Under the pieces are notes generated by a model. It ran no database searches and was not told where the DNA came from. It saw only the letters and a list, made by a program, of their open reading frames with translations. Position numbers and translations under genes: made by a program. Positions 1-5,331 of a stretch of DNA of 5,664 bases are shown here, in pieces (position 1 is the first letter of the stretch; every line of letters starts with the position of its first letter). This DNA comes from Methanobacteriota archaeon (lineage in GTDB: Archaea > Hydrothermarchaeota > Hydrothermarchaeia > Hydrothermarchaeales > SZUA-236): NCBI GenBank assembly GCA_003695745.1, contig RFHW01000071.1, positions 1-5,664 of the forward strand, written 5' to 3'.

Positions 1-789
1 CGGGGTTATCTCGGCGGCCGTGCCTGTGAAGAAGACCTCATCGGCCGTTAGAAGAGACCCCCTTGTGAGGTCCCGCTCCTCAACGGTGTGGCCAAGATCA
101 TCTGCGATCTCCATCACCGAGGCCCGTGTGATCCCCCGGAGGATGCTGGCGTGCTCAGGCGGGGTGTATATGTAGCCGTCCTTGACAACGAAGATGTTCT
201 CCCCCGGCCCCTCGGAGACCATGCCCCTGTAGTCGAGCATGATGGCCTCGTCATAGCCTGCCTTGAGCGACTCCACCTTGGCGAGGATGCTGTTCACATA
301 CTGGCCTGTGCATTTTGCAAGGGGCGGGAGCACATTTGGGCTGATGCGCTGGTAGCTTGAGATGTTGCATCGGATCCCGTTCTTGATCCCCTCCTCCCCC
401 AGATAGGCGCCCCATGGCCAGACCGCGATGGACACGTTCACCGGAGCCTTCAGTGGGTTGAGGCCCATCTCGCCGTATCCCCTGAATGCGATGGGCCGGA
501 TATAGCAGCTCTCCAGCCCGTTGGCCCTGATAAGCTCCTTGGTGGCGCTTCGCAGCTCCTCAAGGGCGTAGGGTATCTCCATGTGGTATATCTTGGCAGA
601 TGCATAGAGGCGCTCAAGATGCTCTTTGAACCTGAAGACCGCCGGCCCCTTCCGGGTCTTGTAGCAGCGGATGCCCTCGAACACGCCGGAGCCGTAGTGG
701 AGGGCATGGGTGAGCACATGGACCTTGGCCTCCTTCCAGTCCACCATCCTCCCGTCCATCCAAATCTTCTTGACCTCCGGGATAGGCAT
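1..789 (-). CDS. ilvE: Branched-chain amino-acid aminotransferase, 3' end cut by window
   Basis: This is a PLP-dependent class IV (fold type IV) aminotransferase. It interconverts leucine, isoleucine and valine with their 2-oxo acids, using glutamate/2-oxoglutarate, in the cytoplasm. Reading in from ATG 787-789 gives 263 codons with no stop, ending in [11 protein letters not shown], the conserved motif near the C-terminus of IlvE. About 25-45 residues are therefore missing beyond position 1. Visible family marks are [14 protein letters not shown] (about residues 28-41), the phosphate-binding Arg in HLERLY (R60), the PLP-binding lysine in [12 protein letters not shown] (K159, the same number as in the E. 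coli enzyme) and SEGPGENIF (192-200). The length and motifs are normal for the family. The start is supported by a TATA box centred about 27 bases upstream, which predicts a leaderless mRNA; no Shine-Dalgarno is seen. The gene is divergent from the response regulator. D-amino-acid transaminase or ADC lyase are less likely relatives given the [11 protein letters not shown] and FFTGTAAE signatures. Confidence 0.95.
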   Translation of the reverse strand, partial: MPIPEVKKIWMDGRMVDWKEAKVHVLTHALHYGSGVFEGIRCYKTRKGPAVFRFKEHLERLYASAKIYHMEIPYALEELRSATKELIRANGLESCYIRPIAFRGYGEMGLNPLKAPVNVSIAVWPWGAYLGEEGIKNGIRCNISSYQRISPNVLPPLAKCTGQYVNSILAKVESLKAGYDEAIMLDYRGMVSEGPGENIFVVKDGYIYTPPEHASILRGITRASVMEIADDLGHTVEERDLTRGSLLTADEVFFTGTAAEITP

Positions 790-810
790 AGCGTTGACTC
801 TCTCTGGATA

Positions 811-828
811 TTATTTAAATTTTTTCTC
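811..828 (-). promoter_or_regulatory. Archaeal TATA/BRE promoter of ilvE
   Basis: Read on the minus strand, this is GAGAAAAAATTTAAATAA: an A-rich BRE-like element followed by a TATA box (TTTAAATA). The TATA centre (about 816) lies about 27 bases before the ilvE ATG at 789. That is where archaeal transcription usually starts, so a leaderless transcript is predicted. This is inferred from spacing; the start site is not measured. Confidence 0.7.
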
Positions 829-854
829 TGGGCCGGGGGGCTTTGAGCAACAGA

Positions 855-862
855 TTTAATAA
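855..862 (+). promoter_or_regulatory. TATA box of the response-regulator gene
   Basis: TTTAATAA is centred at about 858, some 31 bases before ATG 890, in the divergent gap shared with ilvE. The predicted transcription start is about 885, giving a leader of only a few bases. There is no Shine-Dalgarno before the ATG, which is consistent with leaderless or near-leaderless translation. The two divergent TATA boxes are about 43 bases apart, so regulation at one could affect the other. Confidence 0.55.
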
Positions 863-889
863 GTATGATTGCTAAAATCCTAAAACATT

Positions 890-1525
890 ATGGCGAAGAT
901 ACTCGTTGTTGACGATGAGCCTGACCTCATCATCCTTGTGGACCGGGTGCTCAGGAAAGAGGGCCACGAGGTCATAGGCGCTTCAGGCGGTGAGGAGGCT
1001 CTGGAGAAGCTGAGAGGGCTGCGGCCCGACCTGATACTCCTGGACATCATGATGCCCCGCCTTGACGGGTGGCAGACGCTCAGGCTCATCAGAAAGCTGG
1101 ACGGGTTCAAAGATGTGCCGGTGGCCATGCTCACTGCAAAGGCCCTCACTCCGGAGGTCATTGCAAGGGAGGAGATCGGCGAGCTTGTGGACTATATCCA
1201 GAAGCCCTTCACCAAGAGAAGCCTCATTGAAAAGGTGAATGAGATACTTGAGTCCCTCAGGGAGATCCGGGAAAAGAAGAAAAAGCTGGACTCGGTGGTG
1301 GATGACCCTGAGACCATAGACACCTATGAGTTCCTTGCCCGCACAGAGCGTCTTCATCAGAGCATGCTCCGCACCCTGAACAGGGTTTTTGAAGAGACCT
1401 CTGAGGAGGAGCCGGAGAGGGCTGAGGAGCTTAAAGAGGTGCTTGCAGCTCAGAGAGAGGCTGTTGAGAGGCTGAGGAAGGGGAGGCTGGAGATCGAAAA
1501 GAGATTGAGCCATGACAGGCGTTAA
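890..1525 (+). CDS. Response regulator: REC domain plus helical C-terminal region
   Basis: The 211-residue protein starts with a CheY-like receiver domain (about 1-122). It has the acidic pair D8-D9, the phosphoacceptor D52 in LILLDIMMP, the switch threonine T82 in MLTAK and the conserved lysine K105 in QKPF, so phosphorylation by a histidine kinase is expected. Residues about 120-211 are rich in Glu, Lys, Arg and Leu, with a charged linker (REIREKKKKLD) and a heptad-like helical end. No helix-turn-helix, GGDEF or other known output domain is visible. The output is therefore more likely protein-protein contact or oligomerisation than DNA binding; this is inference. No kinase gene lies in the window. 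Start ATG 890 follows a TATA box and gives the canonical MAKILVVDDE opening. The downstream exoribonuclease gene begins only about 25 bases after the stop. Confidence 0.88.
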   Translation: MAKILVVDDEPDLIILVDRVLRKEGHEVIGASGGEEALEKLRGLRPDLILLDIMMPRLDGWQTLRLIRKLDGFKDVPVAMLTAKALTPEVIAREEIGELVDYIQKPFTKRSLIEKVNEILESLREIREKKKKLDSVVDDPETIDTYEFLARTERLHQSMLRTLNRVFEETSEEEPERAEELKEVLAAQREAVERLRKGRLEIEKRLSHDRR

Positions 1526-1526
1526 T

Positions 1527-1535
1527 CTATTAAAG
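1527..1535 (+). promoter_or_regulatory. Possible weak TATA box for the exoribonuclease gene
   Basis: CTATTAAAG sits just after the response-regulator stop. A TATA centred near 1531 would place transcription start near 1558, almost exactly at the second candidate ATG (1557). The match is weaker than the thioredoxin and ilvE promoters. Read-through from the upstream gene is an equally good explanation. Confidence 0.3.
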
Positions 1536-1550
1536 CAAGGACAGGTAGAT

Positions 1551-2561
1551 ATGTCCATGATAGATGTTAAATCGCTGCAAAAAGGCCAGTCCATAGAGGG
1601 GATCTTTGCGGTCCGGAGCAAAGACGGGAAGGACGAAGGTCTCAGGGACTACAGCAACAAACAGGGAAGGTTCTTTGTCATAACTGTGGGGAACCGCACA
1701 GGGGACATAACCCTGAAGTACTGGGGCGGAAGCGATCCTGAAGGGCCCTCAAGGCTCTTTGCCTCCCTCGATGTGGGCGACATCATCCATGTAAAGGGAC
1801 AGTGCACCTACGACTCCTACACAAAGGGGCTGGTCATATCTGTTAATGAGGAGACGCGTTACGGCTCTCCAGAGGAGTTCATAAAAAAAGCTGATGCAGG
1901 GGAATATGACCTCAAGGATTTCCTGCCCGCCCTTCCTGAAGAGAGGATAAAGGCCCTTGCAGCCGAGCTAAAAGGGCTTGTGAAGAGCGTGGAAGAACCC
2001 CATCTGAAGGGGCTGCTTGAAGGTTTTTTTGAAGACCCCCGGTTCATGGCCGTCTTTGAGAGGGCGCCGGGGGCAAAGAGGCGCCATCACAACTATGTGG
2101 GAGGGCTCCTTGAGCACACCGTGAACGTGGCGAGGCTCTGCGACACCCTGAGCCGCTTTTATCCCCTGGACAGGGACCTCCTCCTAACAGGCGCCCTGCT
2201 CCACGACCTTGGGAAGACGCAGGAGTACTCCCTTAAGGCCAGCATTGATGTGACAGATGAGGGGAGGTTCATAGGGCATCTGCCCCTTACGGCGGCGATG
2301 GTGGGGAGGAAGATAGATGAGGAGGCGCCGGGTTTCCCTGAGCGTTTGAAGCTCAAGGTCCTCCATATGATCCTCTCCCACCACGGCGAGCTTGAATACG
2401 GCTCGCCAAAAGAGCCTGCCTTCCCGGAGGCGGTGGCCCTCTTCCACGCCGACTACATGGACTCGCAGGTGAAGAACGCCTTCCAGGAGGCCGATGAAGC
2501 CCCTCCAGATGAGGACTGGCACTATTCACGGACCATGTCCAGGTTCCTCTACACAGGATAA
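1551..2561 (+). CDS. YhaM-like 3'-5' exoribonuclease (OB-fold plus HD domain)
   Basis: This is a likely metal-dependent cytoplasmic 3'-5' exonuclease acting on RNA, and possibly on single-stranded DNA, as in Bacillus YhaM. The 336-residue product has an N-terminal nucleic-acid-binding OB-fold (about 5-100; ITVGNRTGDITLKYW, then GDIIHVKGQ). An HD phosphohydrolase domain follows (about 178-315): HHNYVGGLLEHT (H189), GALLHDLGK (H218-D219), GHLPL (H243), HMILSHHGELEYGSP (H277-H278) and LFHADYMDS (D301). The GGLLEHT, HDLGK and LSHHG series in this order is the YhaM signature, and YhaM (about 314 residues) is close in size. Start choice is uncertain. An upstream ATG at 1512 overlaps the response-regulator gene, whereas 1551 and 1557 give the family-like opening MIDVKSLQKGQ and have a short AGGT before them. 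The function is by family; the natural substrate in archaea is inferred. Confidence 0.88.
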   Translation: MSMIDVKSLQKGQSIEGIFAVRSKDGKDEGLRDYSNKQGRFFVITVGNRTGDITLKYWGGSDPEGPSRLFASLDVGDIIHVKGQCTYDSYTKGLVISVNEETRYGSPEEFIKKADAGEYDLKDFLPALPEERIKALAAELKGLVKSVEEPHLKGLLEGFFEDPRFMAVFERAPGAKRRHHNYVGGLLEHTVNVARLCDTLSRFYPLDRDLLLTGALLHDLGKTQEYSLKASIDVTDEGRFIGHLPLTAAMVGRKIDEEAPGFPERLKLKVLHMILSHHGELEYGSPKEPAFPEAVALFHADYMDSQVKNAFQEADEAPPDEDWHYSRTMSRFLYTG

Positions 2562-2571
2562 ACTTTATAAA
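2557..2571 (+). promoter_or_regulatory. Archaeal BRE/TATA promoter of thioredoxin
   Basis: GATAAAC (BRE-like, 2557-2563) is followed directly by TTTATAAA (2564-2571), an almost ideal archaeal promoter. The TATA centre is about 27 bases before ATG 2595, predicting a leaderless transcript. The BRE overlaps the stop codon of the upstream exoribonuclease gene. Thioredoxin and the genes behind it can therefore be transcribed separately from the upstream genes. Confidence 0.75.
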
Positions 2572-2594
2572 CCCTGGTATTGATTGCACCCTCT

Positions 2595-2915
2595 ATGTCA
2601 GGAAAGACTGTCACCTTAACGGACGCAAATTTCGATGAGACCATCAAAAACAACAGGCTTGTGCTTGTTGATTTCTGGGCTGCCTGGTGCGCGCCCTGCA
2701 GGATGATCGCCCCGGTGCTTGAGGAGATCGCTGCCGAGAACAGCGGCCTCGTGGTGGGCAAGCTCAATGTGGATGAGAACCCTGTGAAGGCGGCGCAGTT
2801 CCAGATCATGTCCATCCCGAACCTCCTTTTGTTCAAAGACGGCAAGGTGGTGGAGAACATCATCGGCGCGGTGCCAAAGGAGAGCCTTCTCGCCCGTATA
2901 AAACCCCATATGTAG
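2595..2915 (+). CDS. trxA: Thioredoxin
   Basis: This is a 106-residue cytoplasmic thioredoxin, a dithiol carrier that reduces protein disulfides. The thioredoxin fold is complete: VDFWAAWCAPCRMIAP holds the active site WCAPC (C32, C35), the buried Asp is D26, and the cis-proline is P75 in IMSIPNLLLF. The usual C-terminal G..P region is also present. WCAPC is a common variant of WCGPC. There is no signal peptide. ATG 2595 is preferred over an in-frame TTG at 2580 because the strong TATA box sits exactly at leaderless spacing from 2595 and the extra five residues are not family-like. The gene runs into Sec61-beta with 11 bases between stop and start. A possible electron donor is the FTR-like protein at 4514-4996, but thioredoxin reductase elsewhere in the genome is an alternative. 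Confidence 0.95.
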   Translation: MSGKTVTLTDANFDETIKNNRLVLVDFWAAWCAPCRMIAPVLEEIAAENSGLVVGKLNVDENPVKAAQFQIMSIPNLLLFKDGKVVENIIGAVPKESLLARIKPHM

Positions 2916-2920
2916 GAGGG
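2914..2920 (+). promoter_or_regulatory. Shine-Dalgarno that fixes the TTG start of Sec61-beta
   Basis: AGGAGGG begins inside the thioredoxin stop codon and lies 6 bases before TTG 2927. It is the main evidence that this small gene starts at a TTG. It also implies translation of Sec61-beta from the thioredoxin transcript. Confidence 0.75.
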
Positions 2921-2926
2921 TGTTCA

Positions 2927-3088
2927 TTGGTCAAGAGAAGAAGGGACAAGGTCACGCTCCCCAGCTCTGGAGCAGGTCTCATCAGGTATATGGATGAGGA
3001 GGGCAGGGGGATAAAGCTCAAGCCAGAGCAGGTGGTCATGGCAGTGGCAGGTATCATCCTCCTGAAGATCGCTTTCACCGCCTTTTAG
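2927..3088 (+). CDS. secG: Sec61-beta subunit of the archaeal protein translocase (SecG)
   Basis: This small 53-residue tail-anchored membrane protein is the beta subunit of the SecYEG/Sec61 translocon, which moves proteins through the cytoplasmic membrane. It has the archaeal Sec61-beta layout: a basic N-terminus (VKRRRDKV), the conserved LPSSGAGLIRYMDEE segment (about 11-25), a short linker, KLKPEQVV and one membrane helix (about 34-51, MAVAGIILLKIAF) close to the C-terminus. The length matches archaeal family members (about 50-60). The start is TTG with AGGAGGG six bases upstream; there is no in-frame ATG before residue 22. The gene lies between trx and hemD, 11 and about 12 bases away, so it probably shares their transcript. 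It is easy to miss because of its size and TTG start. Confidence 0.9.
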   Translation: MVKRRRDKVTLPSSGAGLIRYMDEEGRGIKLKPEQVVMAVAGIILLKIAFTAF

Positions 3089-3100
3089 AGGGTGGGGTCT

Positions 3101-3835
3101 TTGAGGATCGCCATAACAAGGCCGCGGGAGAGGTTGCAGGAGACTGAGGAGCGTGTGCGAGAACATGGTTTTGAGCCCTTTGTGGTCTCCCCTATAGAGA
3201 TCGTCCCGCTGCCCGTTGACGCCTCTATCCGTCTTGATGACTTTGACTGGCTTGTTGTGACCAGCGCCTCAGGTGCGGATGCCCTGTGGGCCCATTTCAA
3301 AGAAGGGCTTCGAGACATTGACATCGCCGTTGTGGGGCCGAAGACGGAGGCCGCTTTTTTAAAAAGAGGGGTCAGGCCCAGCCTCGTTGCCGGGGAGCAT
3401 GTGGGAGAGGCGCTGGCTGCGGAGCTCAAAGACGTGGCGGCAGGGAAAAAGGTCCTTGTGGCACGGGCTGCCATAGCAAGAAAAGGGCTTGTGGAGATGC
3501 TCAGGGAGGTGGCTGATGTGACGGAGATAGCTGTCTATGACACCCGGTTTCCAGAGGACACCTCCCGGCTCAGGGAGCTCAAAAAGATGCTGGAGGAAGG
3601 GGATGTGGACGCCATTATCTTCACAAGCTCCCGGAGCGCAAAGAACCTCATCCGCTTCTTCGGCGAAGATGCCACGAGCCTTCTTGCAGATGTCATCGTC
3701 TGCGCCATCGGACCTATAACGGCGGGATCCCTTGAGAAGATGGGGATTGAGGTGGACTGCATGCCAGCGGAGTACACCATAGACGCGGCGCTTGAGGAGA
3801 TCAGACGGTTTTCCTCGTCAGAACCGCTTTCCTGA
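3101..3835 (+). CDS. hemD: Uroporphyrinogen-III synthase
   Basis: HemD closes hydroxymethylbilane with inversion of ring D, giving uroporphyrinogen III, the precursor of sirohaem, haem, cobalamin and (in methanogens) F430. The enzyme is cytoplasmic. The product of about 244 residues has the two-lobed pattern of the family: N-terminal RIAITRPRE, WLVVTSASGADAL (first lobe), AVVGPKTEAAFLKRGV, then VLVARAAIARKGLVEMLR, a VYDT turn, DAIIFTSSRSAKNLIRFF, and the conserved C-terminal CAIGPITAGSLEKMGIEVD followed by YTIDAALEEI. Sequence conservation in HemD is low, but this motif series is diagnostic. I favour TTG 3101, which gives the usual opening (M)RIAITRP with a GAGGGTGGGG purine run just before it. 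GTG 3092 would add three residues (start plus Gly-Ser) and lacks a Shine-Dalgarno. No other tetrapyrrole gene is visible. The 3' end overlaps the convergent VanZ gene by 18 bases. Confidence 0.9.
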   Translation: MRIAITRPRERLQETEERVREHGFEPFVVSPIEIVPLPVDASIRLDDFDWLVVTSASGADALWAHFKEGLRDIDIAVVGPKTEAAFLKRGVRPSLVAGEHVGEALAAELKDVAAGKKVLVARAAIARKGLVEMLREVADVTEIAVYDTRFPEDTSRLRELKKMLEEGDVDAIIFTSSRSAKNLIRFFGEDATSLLADVIVCAIGPITAGSLEKMGIEVDCMPAEYTIDAALEEIRRFSSSEPLS

Positions 3836-4180
3836 GGCAGAGCGCCACAGATAAACGCCGATGAGAACGCCCACAGCATCTGCCATGAGGTCAAAGGGGC
3901 TTGCAGTCCGCCCCGGGACAAAGAGCTGATGAACCTCGTCTGTGAGGCCGTAGAAGACCCCTATGAGAGCCGGGAAATAGAAGTTGTCAAAGTCTGAGAG
4001 CCTGCTGGATCTGGAAACGGCCCGTGTGGCAAGCAGGCCGAGGGGCGCATATTCGATTATGTGCAGTATCAGAAGCTCAGGGTCAAAGCCGGCCCATGGG
4101 CCCGACACCGCCAGATCAGGCCGCGATGAGAGATAGAAGATGAAGCCTGCGTAGACTATGAAAGGGACCCAGTGGAACAT
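3818..4180 (-). CDS. VanZ-family membrane protein
   Basis: This small integral membrane protein belongs to the VanZ-like family. The founding member gives low-level teicoplanin resistance in enterococci; the role in archaea, which lack peptidoglycan, is unknown. From ATG 4180 there are 120 residues with about four hydrophobic segments (about 4-18, 35-53, 68-80, 99-112). The family's conserved polar residues are in place: LHIIEYAPLGLL (H40, E43), GLTDEVHQLFVPGR (D81, E82, Q85, R91) and SPFDLMADAVGVLIG (D97, D101). An in-frame GTG at 4204 would extend the protein by eight residues, but it touches the TATA-like sequence at 4204-4214. If that box is used on this strand, transcription should start near 4182, making ATG 4180 the leaderless start. 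The gene converges on hemD with an 18-base overlap and is divergent from the glutaredoxin gene. Confidence 0.85.
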   Translation of the reverse strand: MFHWVPFIVYAGFIFYLSSRPDLAVSGPWAGFDPELLILHIIEYAPLGLLATRAVSRSSRLSDFDNFYFPALIGVFYGLTDEVHQLFVPGRTASPFDLMADAVGVLIGVYLWRSASGKRF

Positions 4181-4203
4181 GGAGATAATTGAAGTGGAGG
4201 ACA

Positions 4204-4214
4204 CTTTTATAAAG
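4204..4214. promoter_or_regulatory. TATA box between vanZ-like and glutaredoxin genes, usable on both strands
   Basis: CTTTTATAAAG is nearly palindromic and reads as a good TATA box either way. On the minus strand it predicts a start near 4182, right at the VanZ ATG 4180. On the plus strand it predicts a start near 4236, leaving a leader of about 27-36 bases before the glutaredoxin GTGs. It is the only clear TATA in the gap. Which direction is active cannot be told from sequence; neither side has a strong BRE. Confidence 0.5.
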
Positions 4215-4262
4215 ATTAAGGTCCATACATGTGAGACGCCCTCATAGGATTGTTGAGAGAGA

Positions 4263-4517
4263 GTGGCTGCTGTGAAGATAAAGGCCTATACACTGAGCAC
4301 ATGCATCTATTGCAGGATGCTGAAGGATTTCCTCAATGAACAGGGCATCCCATTCGAATACGTGGATGTGGACCTCCTTGAGGGCGAGGAGCGCAGTGCC
4401 GCTCTTGACGAGGCATACAGCCACTGTCCGGGCTGCGGCTTCCCCATCACCGTCATAGGCGACGTGGTTGTGGCAGGCTTCGACGAGCCACGGTTGAGGG
4501 AGGTTCTCGGGCTGTGA
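4263..4517 (+). CDS. Glutaredoxin-like thiol-disulfide carrier
   Basis: This small cytoplasmic protein (84 residues) has the glutaredoxin/NrdH thioredoxin-fold pattern: VKIKAYTLSTCIYCRMLKDF with active site CIYC (C14, C17), PFEYVDVDL, the cis-proline P61 in GFPITVIGD and the C-terminal VVAGFDEPRLREVLG helix. It likely passes electrons to protein disulfides. It has a second close cysteine pair, CPGC (C55, C58), directly before the cis-proline, where most glutaredoxins have a TVP-type turn; this pair may be redox-active or bind metal (inference). Two GTG starts are possible. The one at 4263 gives the lengths used here; the one at 4272 gives VKIKAY as the opening, closer to the fold's first strand. 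No good Shine-Dalgarno distinguishes them. The stop overlaps the GTG of the FTR-like gene (GTGA), implying translational coupling and a shared pathway. Confidence 0.88.
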   Translation: MAAVKIKAYTLSTCIYCRMLKDFLNEQGIPFEYVDVDLLEGEERSAALDEAYSHCPGCGFPITVIGDVVVAGFDEPRLREVLGL

Positions 4518-4996
4518 ATAGCCGGAAGGGGTTTTCTGAGTTTAAAAGAGGGATCGAAGAGAAGGCTGAGGAGACAGGATATGCCCTGAATCCTGACAGA
4601 AAGGCCCTGGACATGCTCTTTGAAGGTCTTTACAGGAACCTGGAGCGATACGGCTATCCCTCATGTCCATGCAGGCTTGCAGAAGGGGTCTTTGAAAAGG
4701 ACATCGACATCATCTGCCCATGCCTCTATCGGGACCCGGACCTCTATTATCACGGCAGGTGCTACTGCAGCCTCTATGTGAACGAAGACTATATTGAGAA
4801 GCGGAAGGGTCAGGGCCCGATCCCTGAGAGAAGGCCCATGAAACGGGCCGCCATATCAAAGGTTGGTGATAGAATCGGTGTGAAGAACGTTGGCGAGCGC
4901 TATCGCTGCAACATCTGCGGCAACGAGGTCACCGTCACAAAGGTGGGCGGCGGTGTGCTTGTTTGCTGCGGAGAGGAGATGGAGCTGATCCAATAG
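4514..4996 (+). CDS. Ferredoxin-thioredoxin reductase catalytic-subunit homologue fused to a desulforedoxin domain
   Basis: The 160-residue protein has two metal-binding parts. Residues about 5-100 match the FTR catalytic (beta) chain: CPC (C51, C53), CPC (C68, C70) and CYC (C83, C85), preceded by the YGYPSCPCRLA context. In FTR these residues hold a 4Fe-4S cluster and the active disulfide that reduces thioredoxin with ferredoxin electrons. Residues about 128-160 match desulforedoxin / the N-terminal domain of desulfoferrodoxin: YRCNICGNEV (C132, C135) and GGGVLVCCGEEMELI (C151, C152), a Fe(Cys)4 site. No variable FTR subunit gene is present, as is usual outside plants and cyanobacteria. Archaeal FTR-like proteins with rubredoxin-type domains are known, so the tail probably supplies or relays electrons (inference). 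Start GTG 4514 overlaps the glutaredoxin stop by four bases, making that glutaredoxin a likely partner or substrate; thioredoxin at 2595 is another candidate. Confidence 0.9.
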   Translation: MNSRKGFSEFKRGIEEKAEETGYALNPDRKALDMLFEGLYRNLERYGYPSCPCRLAEGVFEKDIDIICPCLYRDPDLYYHGRCYCSLYVNEDYIEKRKGQGPIPERRPMKRAAISKVGDRIGVKNVGERYRCNICGNEVTVTKVGGGVLVCCGEEMELIQ

Positions 4997-5003
4997 GATA
5001 ATC

Positions 5004-5012
5004 AGGAGGTGA
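5004..5012 (+). promoter_or_regulatory. Strong Shine-Dalgarno of the AhpD-family gene
   Basis: AGGAGGTGA, nearly full complementarity to the 16S rRNA 3' end, lies seven bases before ATG 5020. It fixes that start. It also shows that this gene is translated as an internal cistron of a longer message, in contrast to the leaderless genes in the window. Confidence 0.8.
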
Positions 5013-5019
5013 AACCAAG

Positions 5020-5331
5020 ATGCTTCCAGATGTGTTCAGAGAGATTGTAGAGGAGTATCCGGAGGTCTCAGAGGCCCACAGGGAGATGGCCGAGGCCTGC
5101 TACAGGGCAGGGCCGCTGGACCGGAAAACGGCTCATCTCATCAAGCTTGGGATGGCCATAGCCCTCAAGAGCGAGGGCGCTGTCCACGGGCAGGTGAGGC
5201 AGGCTAAGAAGCATGGCGCAACGGACGATGAGATCAGGCATGTGGTCCTGCTGTCATTGTCGACGCTCGGCTGGCCTGCCATGGGCGCTGCCTGGTCATG
5301 GATAAATGACGAGATAAAAAAAGAGGGATAG
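5020..5331 (+). CDS. AhpD-like / carboxymuconolactone decarboxylase family protein
   Basis: This is a 103-residue all-helical protein of the CMD/AhpD superfamily. Recognisable features are the DRKTAHLIKLGMAIAL helix, the core SEGAVHGQVRQAKKHGATDDEI (E52 and H56 of the ExxxH part; GAT then EI) and LLSLSTLGWPAMGAAWSW. The CxxC that gives AhpD its peroxidase-reductase activity is absent: the family's Cys positions before the histidine are Ser51 and Val55 or nearby non-Cys residues, and the only cysteine is C27. An alkylhydroperoxidase role is therefore not supported. Many archaeal members have the same EGAVH form and no assigned reaction. The full length is near normal for the single-domain family. 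The gene follows the FTR fusion by 23 bases with a strong Shine-Dalgarno, so co-transcription with the glutaredoxin and FTR genes is likely. Confidence 0.85.
   Translation: MLPDVFREIVEEYPEVSEAHREMAEACYRAGPLDRKTAHLIKLGMAIALKSEGAVHGQVRQAKKHGATDDEIRHVVLLSLSTLGWPAMGAAWSWINDEIKKEG

Noticed and set aside
88..846. Plus-strand open frames (88-360 and 583-846) and a second minus-strand frame (450-719) within ilvE
   Set aside because: ilvE on the minus strand is continuous across the region with all family motifs; these are other-frame shadows.
1512..1550. Upstream ATG 1512 for the exoribonuclease
   Set aside because: It overlaps the response-regulator end and adds 13 residues not typical of the family; starts at 1551 or 1557 fit better.
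983..1621. 212-codon open frame on the minus strand opposite the response regulator
   Set aside because: It is exactly antisense to a well-supported REC-domain gene, its translation matches no family, and its openness follows from the GC-rich codon pattern of the plus strand.
2580..2594. Upstream TTG start for thioredoxin
   Set aside because: The TATA box at 2564-2571 predicts transcription starting near 2595, so the TTG would not be in the mRNA.
3354..3366. T6A5 run as a terminator or promoter inside hemD
   Set aside because: It lies in the middle of a continuous coding region with conserved HemD motifs on both sides; it encodes AAFLKRG.
3535..3921. Minus-strand open frame spanning the 3' ends of hemD and the VanZ-like gene
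   Set aside because: It overlaps two recognised genes in other frames and has no domain, promoter or Shine-Dalgarno.
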